Part shown: positions 13,458 through 26,189 of the stretch, one piece after another | How the letters are laid out: each line of letters opens with the position of its first letter | How positions within the stretch are numbered: position 1 is the stretch's first letter | Assembly (NCBI GenBank): GCA_001600055.1 | Contig: BCIV01000003.1 | Coordinates: 563,162 to 627,161, forward strand | Reading direction: 5' to 3' | Source: Filobasidium wieringae | Lineage: Eukaryota; Basidiomycota; Tremellomycetes; Filobasidiales; Filobasidiaceae | DNA length: 64,000 nt | Notes under the pieces: model-generated | What the model saw: only the letters and a program-made list of their open reading frames with translations | Databases searched by the model: none | What the model was told of the DNA's origin: nothing | Made by a program: the position numbers and the translations under genes

Positions 13458-13643
13458 ATTTTCTTGAAACATTGTATTCCATATAAGTTGTATATGAAGT
13501 CACATTATGCTGGTGCTGGTGTATGGAAGAATGGCGGCCCTCAAGCACGGTGGACGGTGGATTGATTGGGAAGGGCGGATGGAAAGTTGGACCACAGACA
13601 TCACACTTCTATATATCAATAAATCAAAATGCTTTCAACAACC

Positions 13644-13714
13644 ATAATAGTGGTGTAGTGGTAACATTAGCCGTTGCCATCGGCTAGCACTCGGTTCGAT
13701 TCCGGGCTATTGTA
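13644..13714 (+). tRNA. tRNA-Gly(GCC), copy 1
   Basis: 71 nt, no intron. The acceptor stem is ATAATAG with CTATTGT (one T-G wobble at pair 2-71). The D-stem is GTGT/ACAT. The anticodon arm is AGCCG-TTGCCAT-CGGCT with anticodon GCC in loop positions 3-5. The T-arm is CTCGG-TTCGATT-CCGGG and contains the B box GGTTCGATTCC. The discriminator base is A. It differs from copy 2 at 17445 by a single base. Confidence 0.93.
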
Positions 13715-14139
13715 TAACTTTTTGCGATTCCGTATCGAACAATTCAAATAAGCGATTTCTGCATGAAGCGGTACAGAGTTGGCCCTTCTCACTTTGGAGA
13801 GCCAGTTACGGTTCTGACAATCGTGGGACCAGAGTGTTTCAGTCGACGTACATGCGTTTGACCGTTCGGCTGTGTGAGTTGTCGGGCCGGTGATCAATTT
13901 ACGTCAAAGTGACGCAAGTGCGCGAGTAATTGTATTTACTTCCGAGAGCGAGGTTGTCAACGAGAATCATAATAATAATCATGGACCATGCCACCTTTTC
14001 GAGATGAAATCAGACACAGACACAGCGATTTTTTATAACAGCCACTTGTAGTACCCGCCAACATCATACAAAGGGTCGAAAGGTGATGACAGCTCCCTGG
14101 CTACGCTCATAGTCACCACACACCTCACATACCCTAGCC
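13715..14139. other. Intergenic, tRNA to GH9 promoter
   Basis: 425 bp with no supported gene. The part close to 14139 should be the GH9 promoter and 5' leader. No clear motif was recognised. Confidence 0.5.
13719..13723 (+). terminator. Pol III T-run after tRNA-Gly copy 1
   Basis: A run of five T starts a few bases after the tRNA 3' end, as expected for RNA polymerase III termination. Confidence 0.75.
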
Positions 14140-16389
14140 ATGCTCAGCCTGATCCCTCTTCTCGCCATCCCCGTCGTCTGGGCACAACTCACACCAACTG
14201 TAGTCTACAACCCACCACCAGCTTCGAGCGGTGCGGTCAACACCAATGGATCAGAGCCGAACACCCAGTACTCTAATCTACTGGGAAACGCTTTGTATTT
14301 CTATGAAGCACAAAGGACGGGGCAATTGCCGGCGGATAACAGGGTTGCTTGGAGAAACAACTCTGTACCGAACGATGGGAGTGATTGGGGGATCGATTTG
14401 ACTAGAGGTTATTTCGATGCGGGAGACTATTCTATTGATGCTTTTAACCTCGCAGGGGTGAGTGGTAAAAGGTCAAAGCCTTTTGTGAATGGTCCTGATC
14501 GATGATTACTGCAGGCATTATTCGAGATATGTTGGGGGGTATGTATATGTCAGCAAGCGATCTCGATGCACGCCCTAATCAACGTTTCTCACGTCACACA
14601 GGCAACCATATATGGTGCAGGTTACGATTTGGCGAACCAAACCGCTTACCTAGATTCCATGCTCAGATGGGGTCTAGATTGGGCTATGAGGGTGAGCCAG
14701 CAGTCTGATCAAGTGGTATTTCCTTGTCATTGACGTCGACGGCTTCTATTCCCAGGCCCATCCAAGTCCTAATACTATATTCATTCAAGTTGGTGATACC
14801 ACCAGTTCCGAAACATATTGGGGTACTTGTTTGCTCATATTACCTGAGTGGAAAGTAGCGGGACTGATGTTTTCATCCGATGTCCAGGTGGCGATCAGGG
14901 TATTCCCGAACCAAGACCTGCGTATCCTATCAACGAGACACAGTAAACTCACCGAGTCGCCCTCCATCTCTTAGCCCCACTAATCCCGTCCCCTCTCGCA
15001 GCCCAGGAACAGACCTCGCCTCCGCCTTCTCCTCCATGTTCTCCATGTGTTCCCTCCTCTACAGCCCTGGTGTGACCCTAAACACCTCTTCCTCCGTAAA
15101 CCCATCCTCTGAGATCCAGAACGCCACCTACGCAGCGCAGCTCCGTACTCATGCGGAAGACGCTTATTCTTTCGCTATGAACGCGACCATGGAACTTTAC
15201 CCGTTGAGTGTGCCGGATGCTGGCTCGGCTTATAACAGTTCGACCTATGGGGACGATTTGGTTAGTCCGCTCATGATGTGTTAATGGCCAGAGATGGGTC
15301 GCTGATTTGTACTGCGATCGTTTGTAGACGCTGGCAGCCATCTCGCTTGCCATCTTGACAAACAGTTCCGCTTACTACGCTGAGGCCGTGAATCACTACT
15401 CCACTTACGGATTAAGTGCTATGGGTGATGTCTTTAATTGGGACGCAAGGACTCCAGCAGTGTTCCAGTCCTTTGTCGAAGCAAGCAGAGCCCGACCGAA
15501 CCTAGCCGTCGGAGCTGGGTTGGCGACGAACGCGACAGGCTGGCAAACACAGATGGAAAATTATCTGGACCAGATCGTCGAGGGCCGAACGAACAGGCCT
15601 TATTTCACTCCAGGGAGACTGATTTGGTATGAAGGGGACTCGAACGCCGCGGGTTTGAACCCCGCTTTGAACGCTGCGACGCTGTTCAATCGGTATGCTC
15701 CTATGGCTTCAACCGAGGCTAAGACGGATCAATATATGGTAAGTCATCATGTTGCGGTAAAGGTCGAGGTGATTCTGAGACGGAAAATCCATAGACCTTA
15801 GCAAAGAGTCAGCTGGACTATGCTCTAGGAAAGAACCATTTGAATGGTGAGCTCCATGCCTTGAGCTCTTTTCTTATTGGGCTGATGCGTTGTTTTCGAC
15901 CATTCCCCTTCAGCCGTTTATATCGTTGGAAGTCATGAGAACTCCATCAAGAACCCTCACAGCGCGTTAGCTAGTGGTGGTAATAACGTATCTACCATCG
16001 ATACTGTTCCTGCTGTAGAAGCCTATGTAATCTACGGAGCGTGTGTCGGTGGACCTGACGAGAAGGACGAATTCTGGGATCTTCGAGGCGATTACGCAAG
16101 AAGCGAAGTCGCCATCGATTACAACGCCCCCGTGCTCACGCTCGTAGCACATCAGATCCTCGTTGGCAATACCGACCCATACTATACGGCGTTACAACCG
16201 GGAACTTTCACCGCTACTAGTGGTTCACCCTGTACCGACGATTATCCTTGTGATGATGGTGGTGGCGGCCTCTCCACTGGAGCAAAGATCGCGATCGGAG
16301 TGATCGTACCAGTCGTAGTCATCGGTCTCGTCCTCGGGGCCTGGTGGTGGTACCGTAGGAAACATGGTCGTATGTCCTCCTGGAGGTAG
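14140..16389 (+). CDS. Glycoside hydrolase family 9 endoglucanase with C-terminal membrane anchor
   Basis: Likely hydrolyses beta-1,4-glucan at the cell surface or wall. Exons: 14140-14457, 14515-14538 (24 nt), 14602-14691, 14756-14822, 14888-14942, 15002-15260, 15328-15738, 15795-15846 and 15914-16389 (583 aa). Residues 1-15 are a short hydrophobic signal peptide, probably cleaved after VWA. GH9 signatures include YFYEAQRTGQLP, RGYFDAGDY (catalytic-type Asp pair near residues 93-96), HPSPNTIFIQVGD, ALGKNHL and a C-terminal DYARSEVAIDYNAP with the acid Glu. The usual PHHR motif is reduced to NPHSALASG. Residues about 550-571 form one transmembrane helix followed by WYRRKHGR, so the enzyme is predicted type I with the catalytic domain outside. 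Several N-x-S/T sites are present. The gene is bracketed by two tRNA-Gly genes. Confidence 0.92.
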
Positions 16390-17444
16390 CCGGCGTCGGT
16401 GACGCGTAGGGTAGATATTAGGACGAAAGATAGTGTACTAAGTTCTCTTGGTTGTTCGATCAATACATATGCTAGCATTGCGCGTGTCAAATCCCGCCAC
16501 TGCAGCCGATTCTCTATAACGCGAGAGAAAGCCTTATTGGGGGCTCCAGTCGAAAGGTTCATCTGGAGGCCATTGAGTTCAAATCGTAGAAGATTGCAAG
16601 CCTCGCTGTACAGCGAAGGGTAACCCGCTTCTAACGTATGCTGCCCCTTGTATGGCTGACAACGCGCCAATCGAGCCGGGCGAAGACCTGGAATATATGG
16701 GATCTGGAAGGATTTCTGACCAGTATTATCATTCACGAGCAGCCGAGATGAACGGGAGTGTGATTTGTTTCAAATAGCTACAAGCATGTCCCGAGGAGGA
16801 CATGACTTAGATATATGACGATGGCGTTCCTCGTACAGCAGATGCTTCAGAGCAGCCGTACCGTTCACTGAGTTGTGCAAATTCAGACACGATGGCGTTA
16901 ACCACAGAAGGTAACCACTGGTATAACCTACATGATTCTGAAGGCATCGATGCTTCTATGAATGTGATACCTTGTGATGAACGGTAAGCTCAGACTAGTG
17001 AACGTGCCGAAGAATATAGGAGTCTGCGCAGCCTGATTCGATGCGCCAGCCGCGTGATTGACTACGTCGCTTCACGCTATCTGTGGAGGGTCCATGTCAT
17101 CTTCATAATTATTGTGTCCTCTGTATGAACCCCTGCTTCGTCAAGGGACTTCTCGTGTCAACTCACTTGGCCGCGAAAGCGCTGACTAGAAGGGGGATAG
17201 ACAAACCCCACGAGAGACGTAGCGAGGAGCAGCAATCTTGGCTGCAGTCTCGGCACTTCAAATCACATTGGGCATCTCCTGAAGACGTAAGAAAGTAAAA
17301 AGCACCATTATTCAGGCCAGTTCGTGTAACATAAATACTCGATCGAATCAGATAAGGTAATTGATCAGTAAGGGCGATAAAAAAGCATCAAGAGTCGTTG
17401 GACGTGTATATATATCAAGATAAAAACCCTGCTTCTCACTAATC
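16390..17444. other. Intergenic, about 1 kb with nothing recognised
   Basis: 1055 bp between the GH9 stop and the second tRNA-Gly. Short ORFs exist (for example 17083-17298) but show no domain, codon signal or splice structure that I can support. Confidence 0.5.
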
Positions 17445-17515
17445 ACAATAGTGGTGTAGTGGTAACATTAGCCGTTGCCATCGGCTAGCACTCGGTTCGA
17501 TTCCGGGCTATTGTA
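17445..17515 (+). tRNA. tRNA-Gly(GCC), copy 2
   Basis: 71 nt, identical to the copy at 13644 except for base 2 (C instead of T), which makes the acceptor stem ACAATAG/CTATTGT fully Watson-Crick. The anticodon loop is TTGCCAT (GCC), the B box GGTTCGATTCC is intact and the discriminator is A. Confidence 0.94.
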
Positions 17516-17521
17516 AGCTAC

Positions 17522-17526
17522 TTTTT
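17522..17526 (+). terminator. Pol III T-run after tRNA-Gly copy 2
   Basis: A run of five T starts seven bases after the tRNA 3' end, consistent with RNA polymerase III termination. Confidence 0.75.
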
Positions 17527-17746
17527 GCCTTTTTGCCGCGTTTTGATGTCCGGCACCAATGTGTGTGTCTGGCACCAATGTGTGTTCGCAACCAGTAACC
17601 CGTCCGAATTGAAACATCACGGAAAGAATCTGAATCTGCCATGACTATGCAGTAATTCACATAGACATCATGCAGGCGTTTCTAGTATCTTGACATTCGG
17701 TAAACATATTACAACAGCGATATATTTGGCAATCTCGCCCATCCTC

Positions 17747-20039
<2,293 letters not shown>

Positions 20040-20388
20040 GGCGTCGTTATATGTGTCTACGTATGTATTCGTGTCAGCTAGAAATGAAACAGCTGGGTAA
20101 TGAATTTGAGCTATGATCAGCACTACTACACTATTGCTGTGAAATCACCAGCTCTGTCTCGATTACGACAGCGTCAACTTGGAGGCGGACATCGCTCATA
20201 GGGCGACGCGATTATTCGCTTTCAGGCGTGCCAAGACCTATGCAATATTTCGAATTGCCCCTATTTTAATTTCCGCATACGAGTAGATATCGCTCGCGGC
20301 TCATCAGGTTTCTGCTCTTATATTATTGCTATTAGATACATAGGACTATCAAGACTGCTACTACCACATACAGGACATCTATATTGAG
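20040..20388. other. Intergenic, RPT1 promoter side
   Basis: 349 bp between the stop of the SMP-30 gene and the RPT1 start, both on the minus strand. No feature was recognised. Confidence 0.45.
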
Positions 20389-22096
20389 TCAAAGCATCGC
20401 TCCTTTCACCCTAAAGCCTTGCACCAAGAACAACCGGCTTTCTGCCATACACACCAATCGCCCCCCTGGAATGAAACAGAGGTTTGCACACCCCATTTGT
20501 TGACCCAAGTCGTCCGACAATAATCTGCAGGTAATGCTTATCAGCACTAGTGATGAAACAGTGCTCTCGCTCTCAGACTTACATCTTGCCTAGAAGCACA
20601 CCGGCGGGGGCTGGATACATCAGAAGTTCAGTGAAATGGACAGAACGGATACCGTTGATGTTTGTACTTACACCAGACCTATGGCAAAAAGAACGATTAG
20701 CCTCGATATCGACTCGTTCGAGAAGCACTGGCATAGATCAACTTACATTTACCCCATCGAAACACCCCGCAAAGACGTTGCCCTCATCATCCAGTTTGAC
20801 TATAGCTTAATGTCAGCTTGATCCCCCTTTTCTGCTTGCGTTTGATATACTCACTACCGTCGGGAGCGCCTGTGTGACAACAAAGGTTAGCTCGGAACAA
20901 GAACATATTAACTCTTCAACACCAACCACAATCTACAAAAGCAAAGAGCCTTCGATTTGTTAGATACAGGGGTACGGGTTGCCGATCTTCGTCCTCAGTC
21001 CTTATGTCAAAGACATATCTGTTCACGCGAACCACGCCTATCATGTAAGTCAAGCATAAAGAAGGGAAGTTTGCACAGTACCGAGCTCACATTCCACCGG
21101 GTCTAGTCGGATCGATGTTACCATCACCCCGAATGAATCCAGTATCCGTCACATAGCATCGCTGCCTCTTCTCATCTACCACGATCCCGTTCGGCTTGAC
21201 GAATCCGTCTGCGATAACCCTTACTACTCCCGAGGAAGGATCGAAGGAGTAAATTTGGTTAGGAAGCAGAGGAGAAGGCTTGAAGCCTTGTTCGTGCCCA
21301 TAAGATGGATCGGTGAAGAGGATCGTGTAGCCTCGACCAAGACCGAGTTCAGCTTTTGTGTCCCTACTGAAATTGAAGTTCACTTCAGACGTGGCCGGTG
21401 TATCTAGAGGGGTTTCGATTTGCCATCCCACCTGGCCTGAAGAAGGTACAACCACCACATCATTCAGACTGTTGAAGGGTAGGCCGTGGTAGTTGTTGAG
21501 AATCACTCGAGGGCGACTCTCTTCAGTCGGATCCACGACCACCAGAGATGAAGGATGTGAACTACCTAAGCCTTGGTCGCACAATAGTAGGTTGCCGTTA
21601 GGCAAGATTGTCCCTCCATTGGGTGATACGATACCGTCGTCTGTATAATCATAGTTGGACCATTGTCCACCCATTGTACTCTCGGAACCGAGATTGATTT
21701 TGCTCAGGGTCGTATAAACGCGACCTTCAAGCGTGCAGCGCCTATTACTGGTGAACCAGAAGTCGTGCGTCTTCTCGCACCAGACCCCTGCTTCGTGGAA
21801 GCTGTTGCCCGTTATCTTGTCCTCAGCCAAGACTAGAAGATTGGGCCCATCTGCTTTAAACAGGTGAAAGAACCCAGTATCAAAGGCGATGAAGTCGTTT
21901 TTGTACAGAGAAGACGCCTTTGCAGACGCCACAGCGCTATCTCGGAGTAATTGTGGCTCGAGTACGTTACTGTCTTTCACATTGAGATACTGGAATGGTA
22001 TCATTGATTCATTAAGAACCTCTATCACCTATGAGAAGCATCGACGAAGCTTACCTGAATCATCGTATCGATCGCGGTGGTGGAGCTGTTGATCAT
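20389..22096 (-). CDS. SMP-30/gluconolactonase/LRE-like family protein
   Basis: Six-bladed propeller enzyme family whose members hydrolyse sugar lactones. Exons: 22055-22096, 21098-22028, 20927-21037, 20855-20869 (15 nt), 20747-20799, 20672-20678 (7 nt), 20583-20610 and 20389-20524 (440 aa). Family motifs are NGGTILPNGNLLLCDQG, PFNSLNDVVV, LFTDPSYGHEQGF, VIADGFVKPNGIVVDEK, GAPDGIKLDDEGNVFAGC and GVNVWSPAGVLLGKI. These supply the Asn/Asp ligands expected for the divalent metal site. The donor after 21098 (G|GTGGAA) is weak but is the only one that keeps the frame; a stronger GTGAGC two bases on breaks it. With this start no signal peptide is evident; an upstream ATG at 22250 is in another frame. 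It is divergent from the sugar transporter at 22507, so a role in the same sugar pathway is inferred. Confidence 0.87.
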
Positions 22097-22346
22097 TGCG
22101 GTGAATGGGGCGCAGGCAGACCCAGCTTGGCAAATGCGACGACCTAGACTCTGATAAATCCTGACATATAGCAGACAGACTGGCACATCGTACCGATACT
22201 CCGACTCGGACCGACATGCACAGCTGGAGATGTGTTATAATAGACACCATGGGGCCCTTTGGGGACCTATTCGAGGAATTCCTCCGTTACGCGTGATCAA
22301 AATATTCGAAGCGTGACTGTTACATTCAGATCCCGCAGGTCGTGTC

Positions 22347-22370
22347 GGACCGGATAGCTCCCGCCGGTCC
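22347..22370. promoter_or_regulatory. Perfect 7-bp inverted repeat, candidate Zn2Cys6 operator
   Basis: GGACCGG, ten bases, then CCGGTCC, in the 410-bp region shared by the divergent lactonase and sugar transporter genes. A further GGACCGA half-site lies near 22388. Inverted CGG/CCG triplets are typical targets of fungal Gal4-type zinc-cluster regulators. The function is inferred from position and symmetry. Confidence 0.5.
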
Positions 22371-22506
22371 AAGACATCGTCGGCGACTGGACCGATCACA
22401 ATGTTCAAATCGATCAGGTGTTACATACATAAAGAAGACGGAATAGCACTCTCATCGTCTTTCCTTGTTCAGTCAAGATATTTGACATCGCACTGCAACT
22501 CATAAA

Positions 22507-24625
22507 ATGTACAGCGGTGCTCTCTTTGCTACAATCGCGCTGTCCGCGTTCGGATATCTGCTAATCGGTCGGTACAAATTCATCAATCTTGAATGTTTGA
22601 ATTCCATCGCTGACCCTACAAACAGGGTATGACAATGGTGTCATGGGAGGGATTATCAACGGCAATCCGGTATGCGACCAATACCGGAGATAACGGCGGT
22701 CGCGATATTGATGAACGCTTTATCCTCAGTTTCAGCATACTTTCTTCCCTAATTCAGCACCAGATGACCCAAAGAACAACACGATTCTTGGAACGATCGT
22801 AGCAATCGTAAGTTTCCTGCATGTGCTCTGAAGATCGTGCCTCACGTTACCGTGATACAGTACGAAATTGGATGTTGCGTTGGATCGCTAGCTACTGCAG
22901 TGGTCGGGGACCGTCTGGGGCGAAGGAAGTGCATTGGCGTCGGATCTATCCTAATGTTAGCTGGAGCCGGAATGCAAGCTGGAGTCTCTTCTGTCGGCCC
23001 CATGATCGCTGCTCGAGTTATCTCAGGATTGGGAATGGGATTCATCAATTCGACCTGTCCAGTTATCTTGGCGGAAGCTGCACCGTCGGCCACTCGAGGC
23101 AGATTCTTAGCCGCGCAGTTAAGCTGTCTGAATTTTGGAATCTTCCTCGCTTACTGGGTAGGATTTGGCTTTTCTTACGTCAAAGAAGGAACCGTTGGTT
23201 GGAGGATCCCAGTCGCTCTTCAATGCTGCTTCATCATTCCTATCGGTCTACTTGTTCTGGTAGTTCCCGAATCTAGCCGATGGCTCGCCTCTAAAGGGCG
23301 TGGCGAAGATGCCATTCGTACCATCAGCCGGCTAAGGGGGAGGGATACGACAGACCCATATGTGCAGGAGGAATACGAAGCCATCATGGCTGCTGTCGAA
23401 GCCGAGCAGGCGATCGGAAACGGGGGGTGGCTCGAACTGTTTAAGAACGACGACTTACAGAACAGAAAGAGGTTCTTGATCGCCTGTGGAATCCAGATCA
23501 TGCAGCAACTCGGTATGTTGGCTCATTTTCACTTCAGTTAACTATGAGCTAACATCGTACGTATTGATAGGTGGAATTAACGGTATTATCTACTATTCTG
23601 GAACTCTTCTCAAGACGACCGGGTTGAGCAACTACGGTGCAAGTCTTGTGTCTGGAATCCTCTTCACCGTAGGTTGACTTTGTATCGGTGCAAGACCGTC
23701 ACTGATTCAACCTATGCGCCGCAACTAGTGGTTCTTCATCGCCTCATTCATTCCCTGGTTCCTAATCGATTCTGTTGGGCGTAGAAAATTGCTACTCGTT
23801 TGCATCTCGTTAATGGCAGCGTGTTTCGTGAGTGATCTTCAACGAGACTAGGAGAGCCTTCACTGAGAGATCCACCTGTCAAACAGGCTGCCGAAGCTGG
23901 GCTCATTTGGAAAGTCGGTAAGGGTGACGCCAAGACGGCTGGTATCGGTGCAGTGGCGGTTCTCTTCGTCTACATGGGTCTCTTCACCACTGGATTCCAA
24001 GCCGTACGTTCGATTCTGTCAACGTAGAGAACGATCCAATCTAACATAGAACGAATCTGAAGGTTGTCTGGGTCTATCCTTCTGAGATTCTTAGCTTGAA
24101 GTACCGTCAGAAGGGTAGTGCGGTCTCCACTGCCTGCAACTGGATTATAAAGTGAGGCGTTCCATGAAAAGCTATGTAGCGAAGTACTAATTTCTGTCCA
24201 CCTGGTAGCTATACCATTGTTCAGATTACCCCTCTAGCATTGGGCTCCATAAAGTATAAATATTACATCGTAAGCACTAAGCACGCGATCATACTCCTCG
24301 CCCGGAATCAAGAAGACCTAACCCGCTTACGGCATGTCTTTAACTAGATTTTCGCTATCATCAATGCAAGCTTCGTCCCGGTGATCTACATCTTCTTCCC
24401 CGGTAAGTATACCTGAAGTCTAGTATCCGGGTTTCATATATTCTAAACAAGATAAATCAAATAGAAACGAAGGGACTTACCTTGGAAGACGTGGACAGCC
24501 TGTTCTCGCGTTCTGGTCCGATCAGGCATCAGCCGTCAGGCGAGGTCGATGAGCTGGCATCTGGGGGTTTCGATTCTCAAGGAAAGGGGGCTTCCGAGCA
24601 TTTAGAAAAGATCGAAAAACTTTAG
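22507..24625 (+). CDS. MFS sugar transporter
   Basis: Twelve-helix plasma-membrane sugar porter of the major facilitator superfamily. Exons: 22507-22567, 22626-22669, 22730-22807, 22861-23512, 23571-23668, 23729-23827, 23887-24003, 24063-24151, 24209-24269, 24348-24402 and 24465-24625 (504 aa, normal length). Sugar-porter signatures are GYDNGVMGG in helix 1, GDRLGRRK between helices 2 and 3, a GRF motif after helix 4, PESSRWL before the central loop, GINGIIYYSGTL in helix 7, DSVGRRK between helices 8 and 9, and PETKGLTLEDVD after helix 12. The substrate cannot be read from sequence. The gene is head-to-head with the SMP-30 lactonase, 410 bp away, which suggests joint control and a shared sugar substrate. 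Confidence 0.95.
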
Positions 24626-25392
24626 GAACCAGTAGTTGAGAAATTCATGTCATCTTGTTCGCGGTTGCGTTAGCAGGCCTTTCCTTTTTTGTAAATCGTC
24701 TGGAAATCAATATCAGAATTGTACGTTTGAAGAATTCACTATGAGATGAATGACGATGTATTGAAGTATCCAATGCATCATATAATAGCTCTAACGTGAT
24801 GCAGGTACATTATTCAGTCAAGTAAAGGAGCAGTTTGGTGAACAGTAGAAGAGCTCATTGATGGCGCGTTACGAGGTGACAGCACGATAAGGGTCTATCC
24901 GATACGTATACACTTAAATGCTCACTATGGTCGCACCTAATACTACAGACGTACGCGAGGATCCTTGGGACTGCCGAGGAGAGGTATCAAGAAGTCAGTC
25001 CGGTTTCAAGTCTTCCTCACCCGGAAAGAAGGCGTGAGTCGCGATCCCTCGCAACACTGCCTCAATTACATATCAGGTGAGATGGTTCGGAGATGAACAG
25101 CAGTCGAACCATCATCGTAAGTATAAGCGTTGAAGCGAAACACTACACTATGAAAGCCGTAATGAAGCCGATCCCTGGCCATAGAGATAGAGCGTACGCT
25201 CCTTTGTTGGGCAAGAAGAAGCGCGAAAATACCAACCCTATCCGTCATAGTCCCAATATATCATACTAAGCTATAAGATCCTTGATTGTCCTGCGATGTC
25301 ATACTAAGCGATAGTCATTGTTATCAGCCCTCTTCTCATCAGAGAGTAACGGTATCAGATTCTCGTACCGCTAGTACAAGTACTACTACTAA
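24626..25392. other. Intergenic, nothing recognised
   Basis: 767 bp between the transporter and the cysteine-module ORF. No gene, repeat or RNA is supported. Confidence 0.5.
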
Positions 25393-26010
25393 ATGAAATA
25401 CCTCATCAAGCGCGAGGGCGAAGAAAGACTTTACCCAGCCCGATACCTCATCAAGGACGACGGAGTGCCTGTAGTGCTTATGACCGAGGATCTAGGCAAA
25501 CTGATACGATGTGACTTATGTCATAAGAACAATGGATGCTGTTTCGAATGGACTTTGGATCGCAATAGACGTACAAGCTGTACAGCATGCGAAGCGAAAT
25601 CTGTCCCCTGCACGGTTCAGGGTGTAGGTCTGATCACGCTTTTCAGGGAAGAGTTGCAAGCGTATAACGTTACGTATGGAGAGGAAGAAGGTCAACAAGT
25701 CCACAAGCAGCTTAGATGCGCTGAAGGTACATCCCGAGGTGGGACGCTGTTCCAAGAATGTCATGATTTTAAGCCTCGACCACTCCCCTCTAGCAGCGCC
25801 CGCGACGACGCCTCCCTTTACTGGTGGTCCACAGAACCTGGTGATATGTCAAATACTGGAAGTCACATGTCCGATCAGGTAGCTTCAGACACGTCCTCCG
25901 GTCTCAACGAGCTCAACAAGGAGAAACCTAGCGGAACCACCGATTCTGAGTATACTCATCAATGGTCAAGTTTCATTCAAGATCCTGCGAGCACATCCAG
26001 CCAGGTTTAG
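25393..26010 (+). CDS. Hypothetical 205-aa protein with zinc-binding-type cysteine module
   Basis: Single-exon ORF with an ATG in an A-rich context. Residues about 40-75 contain C-x2-C-x6-C-x12-C-x2-C-x6-C (CDLC...CFEW...CTAC...C), surrounded by basic and polar residues. This resembles the Zn2Cys6-like module seen in many basidiomycete proteins of unknown function. The rest is hydrophilic, Ser/Thr-rich and without secondary motifs I recognise. Basidiomycete genes this size with no intron are less common in this window, so it may be a young gene, a remnant of a mobile element, or one exon of a larger gene. A related Cys arrangement occurs in accessory protein B of the transposon. No function is assigned. 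Confidence 0.55.
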   Translation: MKYLIKREGEERLYPARYLIKDDGVPVVLMTEDLGKLIRCDLCHKNNGCCFEWTLDRNRRTSCTACEAKSVPCTVQGVGLITLFREELQAYNVTYGEEEGQQVHKQLRCAEGTSRGGTLFQECHDFKPRPLPSSSARDDASLYWWSTEPGDMSNTGSHMSDQVASDTSSGLNELNKEKPSGTTDSEYTHQWSSFIQDPASTSSQV

Positions 26011-26189
26011 AAGTTTGGGTTCGCCTGGATCACCGAAAATCTCTCAATCGCCTTCCAGCTAAAAATCAGATTGTAAACTACGTATTGCATAACGGAGCCA
26101 ACATATGGTATGAATCTTTAAAATCGTGGTATATACTCTTCATATCTTTCTAGCGAGAAACTTTGTCCCGGTACATCTCGTTCTACGTC

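Noticed and set aside
17083..17298. 71-codon ORF between GH9 and tRNA-Gly
   Set aside because: No recognisable motif, no splice structure, and composition like the surrounding intergenic DNA.
22029..22250. Upstream ATG at 22250 as the start of the SMP-30 gene
   Set aside because: It is in a different frame from the first SMP-30 exon, and I found no intron that joins them convincingly; the product would not be a clear signal peptide.
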